Notes: generated by a model not told the origin, from the sequence alone. A stretch of 44,013 nt of DNA from Verrucomicrobiota bacterium (GCA_017301995.1 JAFLEH010000042.1:1-44013); one strand, 5' to 3'; shown: positions 1-8,123, numbered from the stretch's first letter. Made by a program: numbers and translations.

Positions 1-67
1 GCAGCAGTGATTCAAGATGAAGGGCTTGATCGGTTGTCAGCAATAGAGGTTGGGAAATCCGGGCCAT
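1..67 (-). CDS. N-terminal start of a possible IS630-type transposase (cut by window edge)
   Basis: Reading the minus strand from the ATG at 67-65 gives 22 open codons to the window edge, beginning MARISQPLLLTTDQ. A short Ala/Arg start, then a Leu-Thr turn, then a helix with hydrophobic spacing resembles the opening of the helix-turn-helix of IS630-family and related transposases. This rests on recalled family appearance, and 22 residues are too few to be sure. The setting favours it: the next 2 kb contain two more transposase genes. The bases between this start and the IS66 remnant (68-265) hold no convincing gene, only a small hairpin around 251-264. Confidence 0.35.
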   Translation of the reverse strand, partial: MARISQPLLLTTDQALHLESLL

Positions 68-265
68 GACTGGATCATAGCAGATACTGTGCCAAATGCA
101 CAGTTATTTCGCGAACGTTGCACTAGTACCCCGCCGCCTCCGCCACAAGGGGAATCTTCCGGACCGCGCGGATTCGATGGTCCGCCGCCGGGCGTGTCCG
201 GTGGTTCGTAAGCGCTCAACAGAGCACCTCTCGCATTTTTACCATAGATGCGGGAGCTATGGCTC

Positions 266-616
266 CTATGCGATGCGGGCTTCCGCGGTTTGGAGGGCGG
301 TGGGACGGGTCTTGATCCATTCGCACGGCAGCAGGGCGGCGAGTTGCTCCGGCGGCGGGTTGTGCGTCAGCTTTTCAAAGACCCACTCGAAGTAGGCGAA
401 CGGGTCGGAACCGTGGCGGCGCACCTGCTCGACGAAGGTGTAGATGACCGCGCTGCGCCAACCGGTGTGCTCCCCGCCGATGAACATCCAGTTCTTGTGA
501 CCGAGCTTGGTGGGCCGGATGGCGTTTTCGGTCCGGTTGTTGTCAAAGCGGACCTGGCCATCCAGGAAACAGGGTTCGAGGTGTGGCATTTGTTCGATGG
601 GGTAAAAAAGGGACAA
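266..616 (-). pseudogene. 5'-truncated IS66-family transposase (C-terminal remnant)
   Basis: The 116-residue frame carries the diagnostic C-terminal core of IS66 TnpC transposases: a DNNRTENAIRP motif followed by the LGHKNWMFIGG segment, where the Glu of the TEN triplet is the last acidic residue of the DDE catalytic set. Full-length TnpC is about 500 residues, so the helix-turn-helix, zinc-binding and first two catalytic Asp regions are missing. Homology stops near 600-610, exactly where the AGGGACA repeat of the neighbouring RAYT element begins, so insertion of or recombination at that element probably removed the 5' part. The missing part was not found on the other side of the RAYT. It cannot be an active transposase. 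The family call is secure. Confidence 0.85.
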
Positions 617-633
617 AAAGGGACAGTCACTTT
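609..633. repeat. Left boundary repeat of the RAYT element
   Basis: AGGGACA occurs twice in tandem here (609-615 and 619-625), the second running into AGGGACAGTCACTTT (619-633). The reverse complement of the repeat beyond the RAYT (2012-2025) reads AGGGACATTCCTTT, so the RAYT gene lies between imperfect inverted copies of the same sequence. The left copy also marks the place where IS66 homology ends. Confidence 0.55.
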
Positions 634-685
634 GTAGAAGAATCCCTTTGACATTTCTCCCGGCCGCCCCTATTCTTCCCCCGCC

Positions 686-1768
686 ATGAGACGCGCGCGC
701 TGGATCATCAAACCGAAGCCGGAGTCACGGAAACCGGTCATCTACCACTGTATCAGCCGGGTGGTGAACCGGGATTTCGTGTTCCAAGCCACTGAAAAAG
801 AGCAGCTTCGGATGTTCATGCGGATGTATGAGGTGTTCTCGGGCAACCGGGTGCTGTCCTATTGTTTCATGTCCAACCACATCCACCTGCTGCTGGAAAT
901 CGTCCCGGCTGCCCCGGAGGGGATAAGCGACGCGGAACTGCTGCGCCGCCTGCGGGCCATCCACTCCGAGGCCCAGGTGGCGGAGGTGGCCAAGGAACTG
1001 GCGGAGGCCCGCAAGGCGGTGGCCGAGGGACGGACCGCGGAGTCCCTCGTGCAGGCGATTCACGCCCGTTTCACCTTCCGGATGCACGATCTGAGCCAGT
1101 TCATGAAGAGTTTCATGCAACGCTACACCCAATGGCATAACGGTGCCCACCGGCGTAAGGGCCGGTTGTGGGAGGACCGGTTCAAGAGCGTGATCGTGGA
1201 AAGCGGGATCGCGGCGCGGACGATGGCCGCCTACATCGACCTAAATCCGGTGCGTGCCGGAATGGTGGCGGATCCGGCGGGCTACCGCTGGAGCAGCTAC
1301 GGCGAAGCGGTGGGCGGCGGCGCGAAAGGGAATGGAAAGAAGGCGCGGGAGGGCTTGGTTAGGGCGTGCCTGAGCCATGAGGGGGCGGGCTTCGAAGCTG
1401 AGAAATGGCAGGAGGTTTCCCGCAGGTACCGTCGGGCGATGGGGCTGGCGCTGGGGCGGAAGAGCGGCAAGGCGGAGGTGGACAAGGCCAAGGTCCGGGC
1501 CGGTCTCAACACGGAAGAGGCGCTTGCAGCCAAGGACAACGGCACGGTGTTGCCGAATCTCGGAATGGCGGCGATGCTGATGCACCGGGTGCGGTATTTT
1601 ACCGATGGCGCGGTGATCGGCAGCAAGGCGTTTGTGAATGAGGCGTTTGCCAGTGCGCGGGCACGCTTCGGGCCGCGGCGCAAGGATGGTGCGAGAAAAC
1701 TGCGAGGTGGTGGATCGCCGGCGGCGGGAGTGTTGTGGAGCGTGCGGGATCTGAGGGTGGGAGTTTGA
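686..1768 (+). CDS. REP-associated tyrosine transposase (RAYT, Y1_Tnp domain)
   Basis: This is a 360-residue HUH single-strand transposase of the IS200-like Y1 family that mobilises or copies REP palindromes. The HUH pair is H65-x-H67 in SNHIHLLLE, and the candidate nucleophile is Tyr147 in SFMQRYTQWHN; the RRKGRLWEDRFKS segment after it is typical of RAYTs. Between them lies a charged helical insert (about 80-130). A C-terminal extension from about 230 is rich in Arg/Lys. The ATG at 686 fits because the first conserved strand (PVIYHCISR) starts at residue 17. The gene is intact, single-copy here and bordered by AGGGACA repeats. Palindromic REP-like sequences elsewhere in the window (13.4 kb and 28.2 kb) are possible substrates, but that link is inference. 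Confidence 0.9.
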   Translation: MRRARWIIKPKPESRKPVIYHCISRVVNRDFVFQATEKEQLRMFMRMYEVFSGNRVLSYCFMSNHIHLLLEIVPAAPEGISDAELLRRLRAIHSEAQVAEVAKELAEARKAVAEGRTAESLVQAIHARFTFRMHDLSQFMKSFMQRYTQWHNGAHRRKGRLWEDRFKSVIVESGIAARTMAAYIDLNPVRAGMVADPAGYRWSSYGEAVGGGAKGNGKKAREGLVRACLSHEGAGFEAEKWQEVSRRYRRAMGLALGRKSGKAEVDKAKVRAGLNTEEALAAKDNGTVLPNLGMAAMLMHRVRYFTDGAVIGSKAFVNEAFASARARFGPRRKDGARKLRGGGSPAAGVLWSVRDLRVGV

Positions 1769-1810
1769 GAGTGGTGCCGTCGCGTCATCCCGGAGTCCAC
1801 AAAAATTCCA

Positions 1811-1833
1811 ACAACCCGGAACCGTCGGGTTGT
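1811..1833. repeat. REP-like hairpin downstream of the RAYT gene
   Basis: Eight-base arms ACAACCCG (1811-1818) and CGGGTTGT (1826-1833) enclose a 7-base loop. It lies just downstream of the RAYT stop, where RAYT genes often carry flanking REP hairpins. It could equally act as a weak transcription stop, but no T-run follows. Confidence 0.4.
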
Positions 1834-2010
1834 CGCAGTGCGCCCGGATTCCGCCAAGTGCGGTCCGAGGGGTGAGGAAATTCGCCCACTCCGGCATCCT
1901 GCATGGAGTGCCGTCGGCAAAATCCGAATCTGGGTGGCAGAACGATGTCAACCGCTGCGACAGTTTCTCCATCCGGACGGACCGCACGGTGTGGATAGCC
2001 GCGCTCCGAT

Positions 2011-2033
2011 TAAAGGAATGTCCCTAGTTCATA
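2011..2033. repeat. 23-bp direct repeat, copy 1 (right boundary of RAYT element)
   Basis: TAAAGGAATG followed by TCCCTAGTTCATA. An identical copy lies at 2092-2114. It contains TGTCCCT, the inverse of the AGGGACA at 609-625. Confidence 0.7.
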
Positions 2034-2091
2034 CTCGCGCATGATCTCCCGCACCCAGGGCGGGGTCACCACCTGCTATCTTTAAGTTCAC

Positions 2092-2131
2092 TAAAGGAAT
2101 GTCCCTAGTTCATAACCTCCCTAGTTCATAA
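2092..2131. repeat. 23-bp direct repeat, copy 2, plus a partial third copy
   Basis: The full copy is 2092-2114, 81 bases from copy 1. A partial third copy, CCCTAGTTCATA, follows at 2120-2131. The stacked copies suggest repeated insertion or slippage at the right end of the element. Confidence 0.7.
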
Positions 2132-2378
2132 CCAACTCCGGCCGCACTCTTCGCTTGACAAAGTGCCGCCTGCGGCGGTTTATTTCCGCACCCCATACAA
2201 CCCCGGCCCGGAGGGGCGTCGCGACCCTGTCCCGATCCTCCTTCGGCCGGAAAATGGGAGGCTAACATTAACTTGAAAACCGCCTAACACTGTCCAATGT
2301 ACCGTAAGGGGCTCAGGTGGTGTCTTGGAAGTTTTTGATAAATCTCAATAACGTTCTAATCAGAACAACCTCAATCTA

Positions 2379-3842
2379 ATGAATTCAAGCGTTTTCCTAG
2401 GTATATTGGTATTTCTGTTGTCAATCTTCCTGACTCCCCGTTCTGAGGGTGATGAGCCAGAGTGGAAGTTGAAGGAACTTCAGCGCAAGGAGCGGACCCA
2501 AACTGTTATTGGATCACTTGCCGGAGGAACGCTGGAAGAACGTCATGCGGCGACCGTCGAGCTTCGAGATCAATTGGTGCGAAGGCGGGATATGCCCGAT
2601 TTACTCAAAGAAATCGACCGCAACCCCAGCCCGGAAGTGAAGCGATCCCTGCAGGATCTTATCTCTTTGATGAAGTCTGGGGCGCGACTCCCGACTGGAG
2701 GTTGGACTCGCGAAGATACTAGGGAGGTTTATAAAAGAGGATTTCTAAACTTGGGGTGCTCTGCGATGCGGGAATCTATAATGGGTTACCCAACGATCTG
2801 CATCAGCGACGCGCTACACATTTTCGATCTTCCAAGCGAAGCCAAGAAGCAGGCAGATGTCGTTGGTCTGATTCTCGATCTTGAACCAGGAGGACTGACA
2901 CTATGCTGGGAGAAATGGACGAATATCAGCTTTCTCGGCGCTCTACCGGACATCAAGGGGCTGAACCTCTTTTTTACTTCAGTGGATGATCTAACCCCGT
3001 TGCGGGGGCTGAATAGGCTGAGCCTGCTTGAGCTCGTGGATTCCCCAGTGAGCGACCTGACGCCTCTGAAAGGGCTCCCGAGCTTAAGGGAACTCAAGCT
3101 CAACGGTACCGCCGTGACAGATCTGGCTCCACTGAACGGGCTGAAATCCCTTACCAAACTGCACTTAGAGGATACAAAAGTGAGCGACCTGACGCCTGTG
3201 AAAGGGCTGCCGGGCTTAGGGGAACTCAAGCTTCTCAATACCGAGGTAACGGATTTGGCTCCACTGATCGGGCTGAAATCCCTTACGGAGCTGCATCTAG
3301 AGAGGACAAAAGTGATCGACCTAACACCGCTGAAAGGGCTGCCGAGCTTGAGGGTGCTCAAGCTTCTCAATACCGAGGTGACAGATCTAACCACCCTGAA
3401 AGATCTGAAATCTCTTACGGAGCTGCACCTAGAGAGTTCAAAGGTGATCGACCTGACGCCGCTGAAAGAGCTGCCAAAGCTCAGGCGTCTTTACCTTCAG
3501 AGGCCAGGGGGATATGATCTGACGCCGCTGAAAGGGATGCCGGATCTCAATATATCGGCCAATACAATTTCCCAGACAAATAGTTCCGCTGCTTCACCAG
3601 CAAATAGGTTCTCCACCAAACCGGTCGATCCGGTCACCGGACTCTACTACTACGGGTACAGATGGTATGATCCGCTCACGGGCAGGCGGCCAAGCAGGGA
3701 TCCAATAGGGGAAATTGGAAGAATAAATCTATACACGTTTTTGAATAATAGTGGACCAGGTGTCATCGATGTTCTTGGAAATTCAGGTGCGGTTGTATAT
3801 GTAGACGACCCAGACGACAAAGAAGAGGATCAAAGCATATAA
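2379..3842 (+). CDS. Secreted leucine-rich-repeat protein with an Rhs-core C-terminal tip
   Basis: The 487-residue product begins with a signal-like hydrophobic segment (about residues 4-20), followed by a charged helical region. From about residue 190 it becomes a leucine-rich-repeat domain; residues 224-377 are seven clean 22-residue units of the bacterial TPLKGLPSLxxLxL type. At about residue 408 it switches abruptly to the hallmark end of Rhs/YD-repeat proteins: DPVTGLYYYGYRWYDP, then TGRRPSRDPIGE and a NLYTFLNN segment. In Rhs toxins this signature closes a very large YD shell and precedes the variable toxin; here the shell is absent. The last residues are acidic and end at TAA 3840-3842, after which the frame stays open for 43 codons. 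Base composition is much lower in G+C than the neighbours, suggesting transfer. The domains are clear; the function is unknown. Confidence 0.85.
   Translation: MNSSVFLGILVFLLSIFLTPRSEGDEPEWKLKELQRKERTQTVIGSLAGGTLEERHAATVELRDQLVRRRDMPDLLKEIDRNPSPEVKRSLQDLISLMKSGARLPTGGWTREDTREVYKRGFLNLGCSAMRESIMGYPTICISDALHIFDLPSEAKKQADVVGLILDLEPGGLTLCWEKWTNISFLGALPDIKGLNLFFTSVDDLTPLRGLNRLSLLELVDSPVSDLTPLKGLPSLRELKLNGTAVTDLAPLNGLKSLTKLHLEDTKVSDLTPVKGLPGLGELKLLNTEVTDLAPLIGLKSLTELHLERTKVIDLTPLKGLPSLRVLKLLNTEVTDLTTLKDLKSLTELHLESSKVIDLTPLKELPKLRRLYLQRPGGYDLTPLKGMPDLNISANTISQTNSSAASPANRFSTKPVDPVTGLYYYGYRWYDPLTGRRPSRDPIGEIGRINLYTFLNNSGPGVIDVLGNSGAVVYVDDPDDKEEDQSI
3048..3509 (+). repeat. Tandem leucine-rich repeats visible at DNA level (66-bp unit, 132-bp dimer)
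   Basis: Seven consecutive 22-codon units alternate between two types: a VSDLTPLKGLPSLRELKL type and a VTDLAPLxGLKSLTxLHL type. The higher-order unit is therefore a 132-bp dimer, repeated about three and a half times with strong nucleotide similarity. This points to recent duplication and possible copy-number change by slippage or unequal recombination. Confidence 0.8.
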
Positions 3843-3974
3843 AAGCAGATCGATGAATTGGAAGAGTACATACGAAAACTGAATAAAGATATTGAAGCGC
3901 TCGACTCCAAATCTAATGAATGGTGGGACATGGTGATTTCAAAGAAGAAGCTGTTTATTAACGGAAAATATTGA
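3843..3974 (+). other. Possible in-frame tail of the LRR-Rhs gene beyond a TAA stop
   Basis: After TAA 3840-3842 the same frame continues for 43 sense codons to TGA 3972-3974. The translation is a heptad-like, highly charged helix (KQIDELEEYIRKLNKDIEAL, then a SNEWWDMV segment and a lysine-rich end). It looks like real protein sequence, so either the gene once extended to 3974 and acquired a nonsense change, or the tail is a leftover of a recombined Rhs C-terminal cassette. Chance openness over 43 codons in AT-rich DNA cannot be excluded. Confidence 0.4.
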
Positions 3975-4006
3975 CATTAATATTGCTCATCAAAATCAAT
4001 CCGAAT

Positions 4007-4525
4007 ATGATAAATAAATTAAACATATTGTTTTGTCTCATGCTATTATTGTGTATCAATCTTTTGATGAATTGCGCAAATGCCTCACAACCAAAACTCG
4101 TTAGTAATATCGAAGTATTTGACAGTGAAATATGCGTGCATATCTACAGCAAGAGCCATGCCAATATTGTCATGATGCTCGATCCCCGTGCAATCCGTTA
4201 TGAAATAACTTACAAATCTGGAAAAGACGGGGTCATTAGGACGCTAAAGAGCGAAATCCGAAGCACACGAAATCCTAAATTATTAGGTGGTTGTGTATTC
4301 TTACCACCCTTAAAGGAGGGCGTCTCCGTTCCTACTAAATGCATTGAGACCAAAATTAGGCTACCACATTCCATTGGAGACAAGGCACTATTCAAAATTA
4401 TTTCCTGGCGCTTTATTGTTAGAGCCTCGATTTTCGATCCTGCCGATTCATACAACAAAATTTTCGATGTGAACGAATGGTTTTCATCCGAGGTGCCCCT
4501 GCAAAATGACGATAGCGCTCAATAG
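4007..4525 (+). CDS. Small secreted or lipid-anchored protein of unknown function
   Basis: The 172-residue product starts MINKLNIL and continues with a long Leu/Ile-rich signal segment ending in LLMNCANAS, which could be a lipoprotein cleavage site at the Cys or an ordinary signal peptidase site. The rest is a predicted beta-rich domain with three cysteines and no family I recognise. A TTG at 3971 would add 12 residues and overlap the TGA ending the tail of the upstream frame, but it would lengthen the signal peptide unnaturally, so the ATG at 4007 is preferred. Codon use is AT-rich like the LRR-Rhs gene, so both probably arrived together. Its position directly after an Rhs tip is where an immunity gene would sit; that role is a guess. 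Confidence 0.65.
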   Translation: MINKLNILFCLMLLLCINLLMNCANASQPKLVSNIEVFDSEICVHIYSKSHANIVMMLDPRAIRYEITYKSGKDGVIRTLKSEIRSTRNPKLLGGCVFLPPLKEGVSVPTKCIETKIRLPHSIGDKALFKIISWRFIVRASIFDPADSYNKIFDVNEWFSSEVPLQNDDSAQ

Positions 4526-4868
4526 GTGTGTGTGCAAGGTGTGTAAGGCCGAGCTTTCATCGTACCCGATTTGCCTCTGGCTATGCCGGTCAGTGCCTGC
4601 GGCAATCGTCCTATCGCCGCCAGCGCGGCTTTCCGCGTTCCACGCTCTGATCGTACTTTGCGGCCTGGGGCATCGTGAATTTTCCCGTTTTGTTCCACAT
4701 CTTACAACTGACCACTCGGGAGGATCAACGGACCTTCCCTATCCGCTCCAAGCTCCGGATCGCGGGGCCTGAATGCGATTCACCCGCGTCCGACAGGCGC
4801 GCCATCCAGACTGCTAGGGCGCCCCGCCGGAAGCGGGTGGTTTCGATGTTGGTCTCCCCACGTACCTA
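4526..4868. other. Gene-free segment ending the low-GC island
   Basis: The sequence returns to high G+C. Open frames here lack coding character and similarity to anything I recognise. A CCCGC/GCGGG hairpin at 4823-4837 lies downstream of the minus-strand PEP-CTERM gene and could end its transcript, but no T-run is evident. Confidence 0.5.
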
Positions 4869-5360
4869 TCAGGCACGCCGGCGGCGGAACAGCAGCAAGC
4901 TGCCGATTCCACCAAGGAGAATCGCCGAAGGCTCGGGAACCACTTGGAAGTTCACTGCCGAGACTCCCGCGTTGTTGCCGTTCATCGACACGACGTATTG
5001 CGTGGGACTGAACGGGGCAAGCGAGGTCATCACTTCTCCCGAATCGACTTCCTCGTAGCCGAAGTTCACATTGATCGGAGTGGCTCCCTGGAAATTGACG
5101 ACCAGGGTTTCACCGCCGTTCATGTTGATCGACTTGGTCGGGCCGCTGGATCCGGACATGGACACGATTTCCAGATGGCTGCTGTTGCCGCTGGAGAATG
5201 CGATGTTGCCGTAGCCGGGGACGTTGAGCACCAACGAGGAAGGCAGATTCGGGACGTTTGTTCCGAGTGCCAGCGATGCGAAATCAAGAGTGAACGCGGG
5301 GGCGTTCGCCATTGCCGCAACGAACATCAGGGCCGAAGCCCCAAGGGTTGTTATTTTCAT
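4869..5360 (-). CDS. PEP-CTERM sorting-domain secreted protein
   Basis: The 163-residue product begins MKITTLGASALMF with a clear signal peptide ending near NAPA. The middle is a beta-rich domain with Asn/Gly/Ser-rich strands. It ends with a PEP-CTERM signal: VPEPS, a hydrophobic helix (AILLGGIGSLLLF) and RRRRA. Such proteins are exported, anchored, and processed by an exosortase (EpsH/XrtA-type), usually in exopolysaccharide-producing bacteria. The longer frame upstream to 5507 was rejected because the signal peptide starts only at the 5360 ATG. No exosortase gene is in the window. The ligand or role of the central domain is unknown. Confidence 0.85.
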   Translation of the reverse strand: MKITTLGASALMFVAAMANAPAFTLDFASLALGTNVPNLPSSLVLNVPGYGNIAFSSGNSSHLEIVSMSGSSGPTKSINMNGGETLVVNFQGATPINVNFGYEEVDSGEVMTSLAPFSPTQYVVSMNGNNAGVSAVNFQVVPEPSAILLGGIGSLLLFRRRRA

Positions 5361-5615
5361 GTGGGTGGGGGGATTTGGGGGGAGAGCCGGATTGCCCGCC
5401 GCACGGACTACGGAGTCAGCCAGACCACCGCAAACCGCCACGACAAACGCACTGGCGAACGGAACAATGCGGCAATCCGCCCCCAGCGCAAGGAAAATCT
5501 TCACCAACCGACGGAAAATATTTCCTGATTATATATGCTTATTGGAAGACAAACCTGATTGCAGAGGATACCAAATATTCCGAATCCCCGAATCTAACCT
5601 CCGAAAATCCCCGTC

Positions 5616-8123
5616 CTACCGTTCCGCGAGGGTGCCTTCGGTGACGCCGAGCTTTTCAAGCGCGTGGACGCGGTCGAGCAATAGCTGCGGAGTCAGGCGG
5701 CCGGCGAGCAAGTCCTGATAGGCGCGGATGGTGTCGGCTGCCGCCGCGGGTGACTCATCGAGCAGTTCGATCCGGAAACGGCGCAGCCCGGAGGCGAGCA
5801 GGGCGGGCAGAAAGCGCGCGCCGGTTTGGGCTCTGCCGTTGAAGACGGTGTTGCGGCAACCGACATCGGCCTGGAGGCGGTGGAGTTGGCCCACGCGGTC
5901 GCGCAGGTGGACGACGTGGTGTTCGCAAGGGCGGCCGCAGTCCTTGTAGGTGGTGCCTTGGCTGAGGAACGCGCAAAACACGCAATGCTGCATGTGGAAC
6001 AGCGGCATGTGCTGGTGCAGGGTGATTTCGAACCACGCGGGCGGCGCTTTCTCCAACAAATCCAGCGCCTGGCCGATGTTGAGGTCGTATGAGAGGGTTA
6101 GAAAATCGAGTCCCGCGCGTTCCATCAGAATCCGGGCGGTTAGGGGATTCGCGACGTTGAGGGAAAAATCGCCCGCCTTCCGGAAACCGGTGCGGTGCCG
6201 GTAGTGATGGAGCGCGCCGAGGTTGCGCAGCAGCAATCCGTCGGGCGCGGCGTTTTCGATGAGCCGCAGGTAGCCGGTCTCGCCGGGCTTGAGGATGCGC
6301 GGCGTGGCGAGAAGGACGGCAGGCTGATAGACCGGGGTGGCGGCGGCGCGGACGGCCTCCACCGTTTCCCGGTAGCGGCGCGGATCCTCAAAATCGCAGT
6401 ACACCGTCGGGACTGTTAGCCCGAGCGCGGCGGCCACCTGCTCCGGCGTGCGGCAAAGCACCGACAGCGACGGATCGCCCGATGGAGCGGGAACCGCGGC
6501 AGGCATCACGCCGGCGAGGACGCCGGTCCGGCAGCGCGGCTGGGACGTTTCCACGGGCATCGCGGCGATCAGATCGCGCCGGAGTTGGTTGAGCAGCGAA
6601 AGCGGAAGGTGGCACGGACCATCCAACCGGTTCTCCAACCCGGCGAGTTCGAACGGCGTGTCGCCGAGGCGGCCGAGTTGGTTGGTTAGAACGGCGGAGT
6701 CGAGCGGATGGCGGTCGGCCGGTTCGAGGCAGCGCTCCGAGCGGACGACGGCGGACGGCGGCGTGGTTCCGCGGTTGTCCGGACGAGCTTCCAACACAAG
6801 CGGCAGGCCGGGCGCGCCTCGGACGGTTAGAAACAGCGGCGTCTTCCGCTCCGGCGGCCGCGCGTTTTGCCAGAACCGGCGGATCTCGCCTTCGAGTTTG
6901 GGATCGGAGGTTTTGTAGAGCGTGTGGCCGGGCTTGACGCGGGTGAAATCGAGGCCGCTGTACTGGCGGTGGAAGACCAGACGGTCGCCCTCGATTTTCC
7001 AAATGCGCGCGCCTTGTTCGAGGTCGCGGTTTTCGCCGGCGTCGAACACCACGCCATCGCCCGCGGCGAGGGGAACGGCGGTTCTGTCGGTTAGAGTGAT
7101 CCAGCCGTTGCCGCAGGCGGCGATTGTCCCCAACAGGGGCCCGCGCTTTTTTCCGAACCGGCCGTGGGTCAGATAGGGATGGTTTTCCCCGGCCAGCCAA
7201 CCGGTGCTGAGGCCGCGCGAAAAGGTCATCTCCAGCGCATAGCGGTCGGCGTCGGTGACCGGCGACGGGGCGGCGGCCAGGCAGGCGTCGAGCGCTTTCC
7301 GATAGATGCGGGTGACGGCCGCCACGTATTCGGGCGATTTGAGGCGTCCCTCGATTTTGAACGACCGGACGCCCGCGGCGACAAGGTCCGGGATGAGGTC
7401 CACCGCCGCCAGATCCTGCGGGCTGAGCAGGTAGCGGACCTCGCCGAGATCGCGCGTGGTGCCATCGACGACGATTTCATAGGGCATCCGGCAGGCCTGG
7501 GCGCATTCGCCGCGGTTGGCGCTGCGTTGGCCGAGCGCCTCGCTGGTCAGGCACTGGCCGGAATAGGCCACGCACAGCGCGCCGTGCACGAACACCTCCA
7601 GCGGCGTGCGGAGTTCCAGATCGCGCACCGATGGAACGGCGGAACGGAATCGCTCGATTTCGCCGACGGACAGTTCTCTGGCAAGCACCACCCGCCCTAA
7701 CGGAACGATCGATTCCACGAAGGCCAATCCCTCCGGCGACGTGACGGTCATCTGGGTGGAGGCGTGGAGTTCCAACTCCGGGCAAATGGCGTGGGCGAGC
7801 GCGGCGAGGCCGATATCCTGGATGATCACCGCGTCCACGCCGGACTCCGCCAGAAGCCGGAGTTGCGCCTCCGCGGTTTCGAGTTCGCCGGTGAAAACCA
7901 GGGTGTTCATCGTGACGAATCCGCGCGTGCCGTGGCGGTGCAGATAGTCCATCAGCTCCGGCAGGTCCTGTTCCGTGAAATTGTCGGCCCGCAGGCGTGC
8001 GTTGAACCGGGAGAGGCCGAAGTAGATCGCATCCGCTCCGGCCGCCACCGCCGCGCGGGCGCAGTCCCAGTTGCCCGCGGGAGCGAGCAGTTCGGGAAGC
8101 GGAGTTTCGGGAGGGCGCGGCAT
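5616..8123 (-). CDS. U32-family peptidase-like protein (RlhA/YrrO type)
   Basis: The 835-residue product opens with the conserved LPELLAPAGNWDCARAAVAA strand-helix of the U32 TIM-like barrel. It continues with DAIYFGL, the HASTQMTVTS segment, and the core FVHGALCVAYSGQC with nearby GECAQACRMPY cysteines, which in relatives such as E. coli RlhA form the iron-sulphur or metal centre. The KIEGRLKSPEYVA motif closes the first half, and a long C-terminal domain follows, containing another Cys-rich stretch (HCVFCAF, then CGRPCEHH). Members are annotated as collagenase-like peptidases, but RlhA hydroxylates 23S rRNA C2501, which is the likelier role for this long form. The ATG at 8123 was chosen because conservation begins eight residues later; the open frame to 8474 is an artefact of GC richness. 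Divergent from the amidase gene. Confidence 0.88.
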   Translation of the reverse strand: MPRPPETPLPELLAPAGNWDCARAAVAAGADAIYFGLSRFNARLRADNFTEQDLPELMDYLHRHGTRGFVTMNTLVFTGELETAEAQLRLLAESGVDAVIIQDIGLAALAHAICPELELHASTQMTVTSPEGLAFVESIVPLGRVVLARELSVGEIERFRSAVPSVRDLELRTPLEVFVHGALCVAYSGQCLTSEALGQRSANRGECAQACRMPYEIVVDGTTRDLGEVRYLLSPQDLAAVDLIPDLVAAGVRSFKIEGRLKSPEYVAAVTRIYRKALDACLAAAPSPVTDADRYALEMTFSRGLSTGWLAGENHPYLTHGRFGKKRGPLLGTIAACGNGWITLTDRTAVPLAAGDGVVFDAGENRDLEQGARIWKIEGDRLVFHRQYSGLDFTRVKPGHTLYKTSDPKLEGEIRRFWQNARPPERKTPLFLTVRGAPGLPLVLEARPDNRGTTPPSAVVRSERCLEPADRHPLDSAVLTNQLGRLGDTPFELAGLENRLDGPCHLPLSLLNQLRRDLIAAMPVETSQPRCRTGVLAGVMPAAVPAPSGDPSLSVLCRTPEQVAAALGLTVPTVYCDFEDPRRYRETVEAVRAAATPVYQPAVLLATPRILKPGETGYLRLIENAAPDGLLLRNLGALHHYRHRTGFRKAGDFSLNVANPLTARILMERAGLDFLTLSYDLNIGQALDLLEKAPPAWFEITLHQHMPLFHMQHCVFCAFLSQGTTYKDCGRPCEHHVVHLRDRVGQLHRLQADVGCRNTVFNGRAQTGARFLPALLASGLRRFRIELLDESPAAAADTIRAYQDLLAGRLTPQLLLDRVHALEKLGVTEGTLAER

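Larger units (their letters stand above)
1769..2378. other. Gene-free flank of the RAYT element with hairpins and direct repeats
   Basis: No open frame here looks like a real protein. The first part holds two small hairpins, one with arms ACAACCCG/CGGGTTGT (1811-1833) and one with arms CACTCC/GGAGTG around 1890-1920. The middle has the 23-bp direct repeats described separately. Around 2165-2177 is a short CCGCC/GGCGG hairpin. From about 2270 the composition drops sharply in G+C and leads into the leucine-rich-repeat gene. Confidence 0.6.

Noticed and set aside
2335..2362. TTGATA-N16-TAATCA as a promoter for the LRR gene
   Set aside because: The -10 match is poor and AT-rich DNA gives many such hits.
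3048..3509. Regular repeats considered as a CRISPR array
   Set aside because: The 66-bp units are coding leucine-rich repeats without spacers.
4506..4772. Plus-strand frame of 88 codons
   Set aside because: Cys/Ser/Leu-rich composition with no domain or plausible start context; looks like decayed intergenic sequence.
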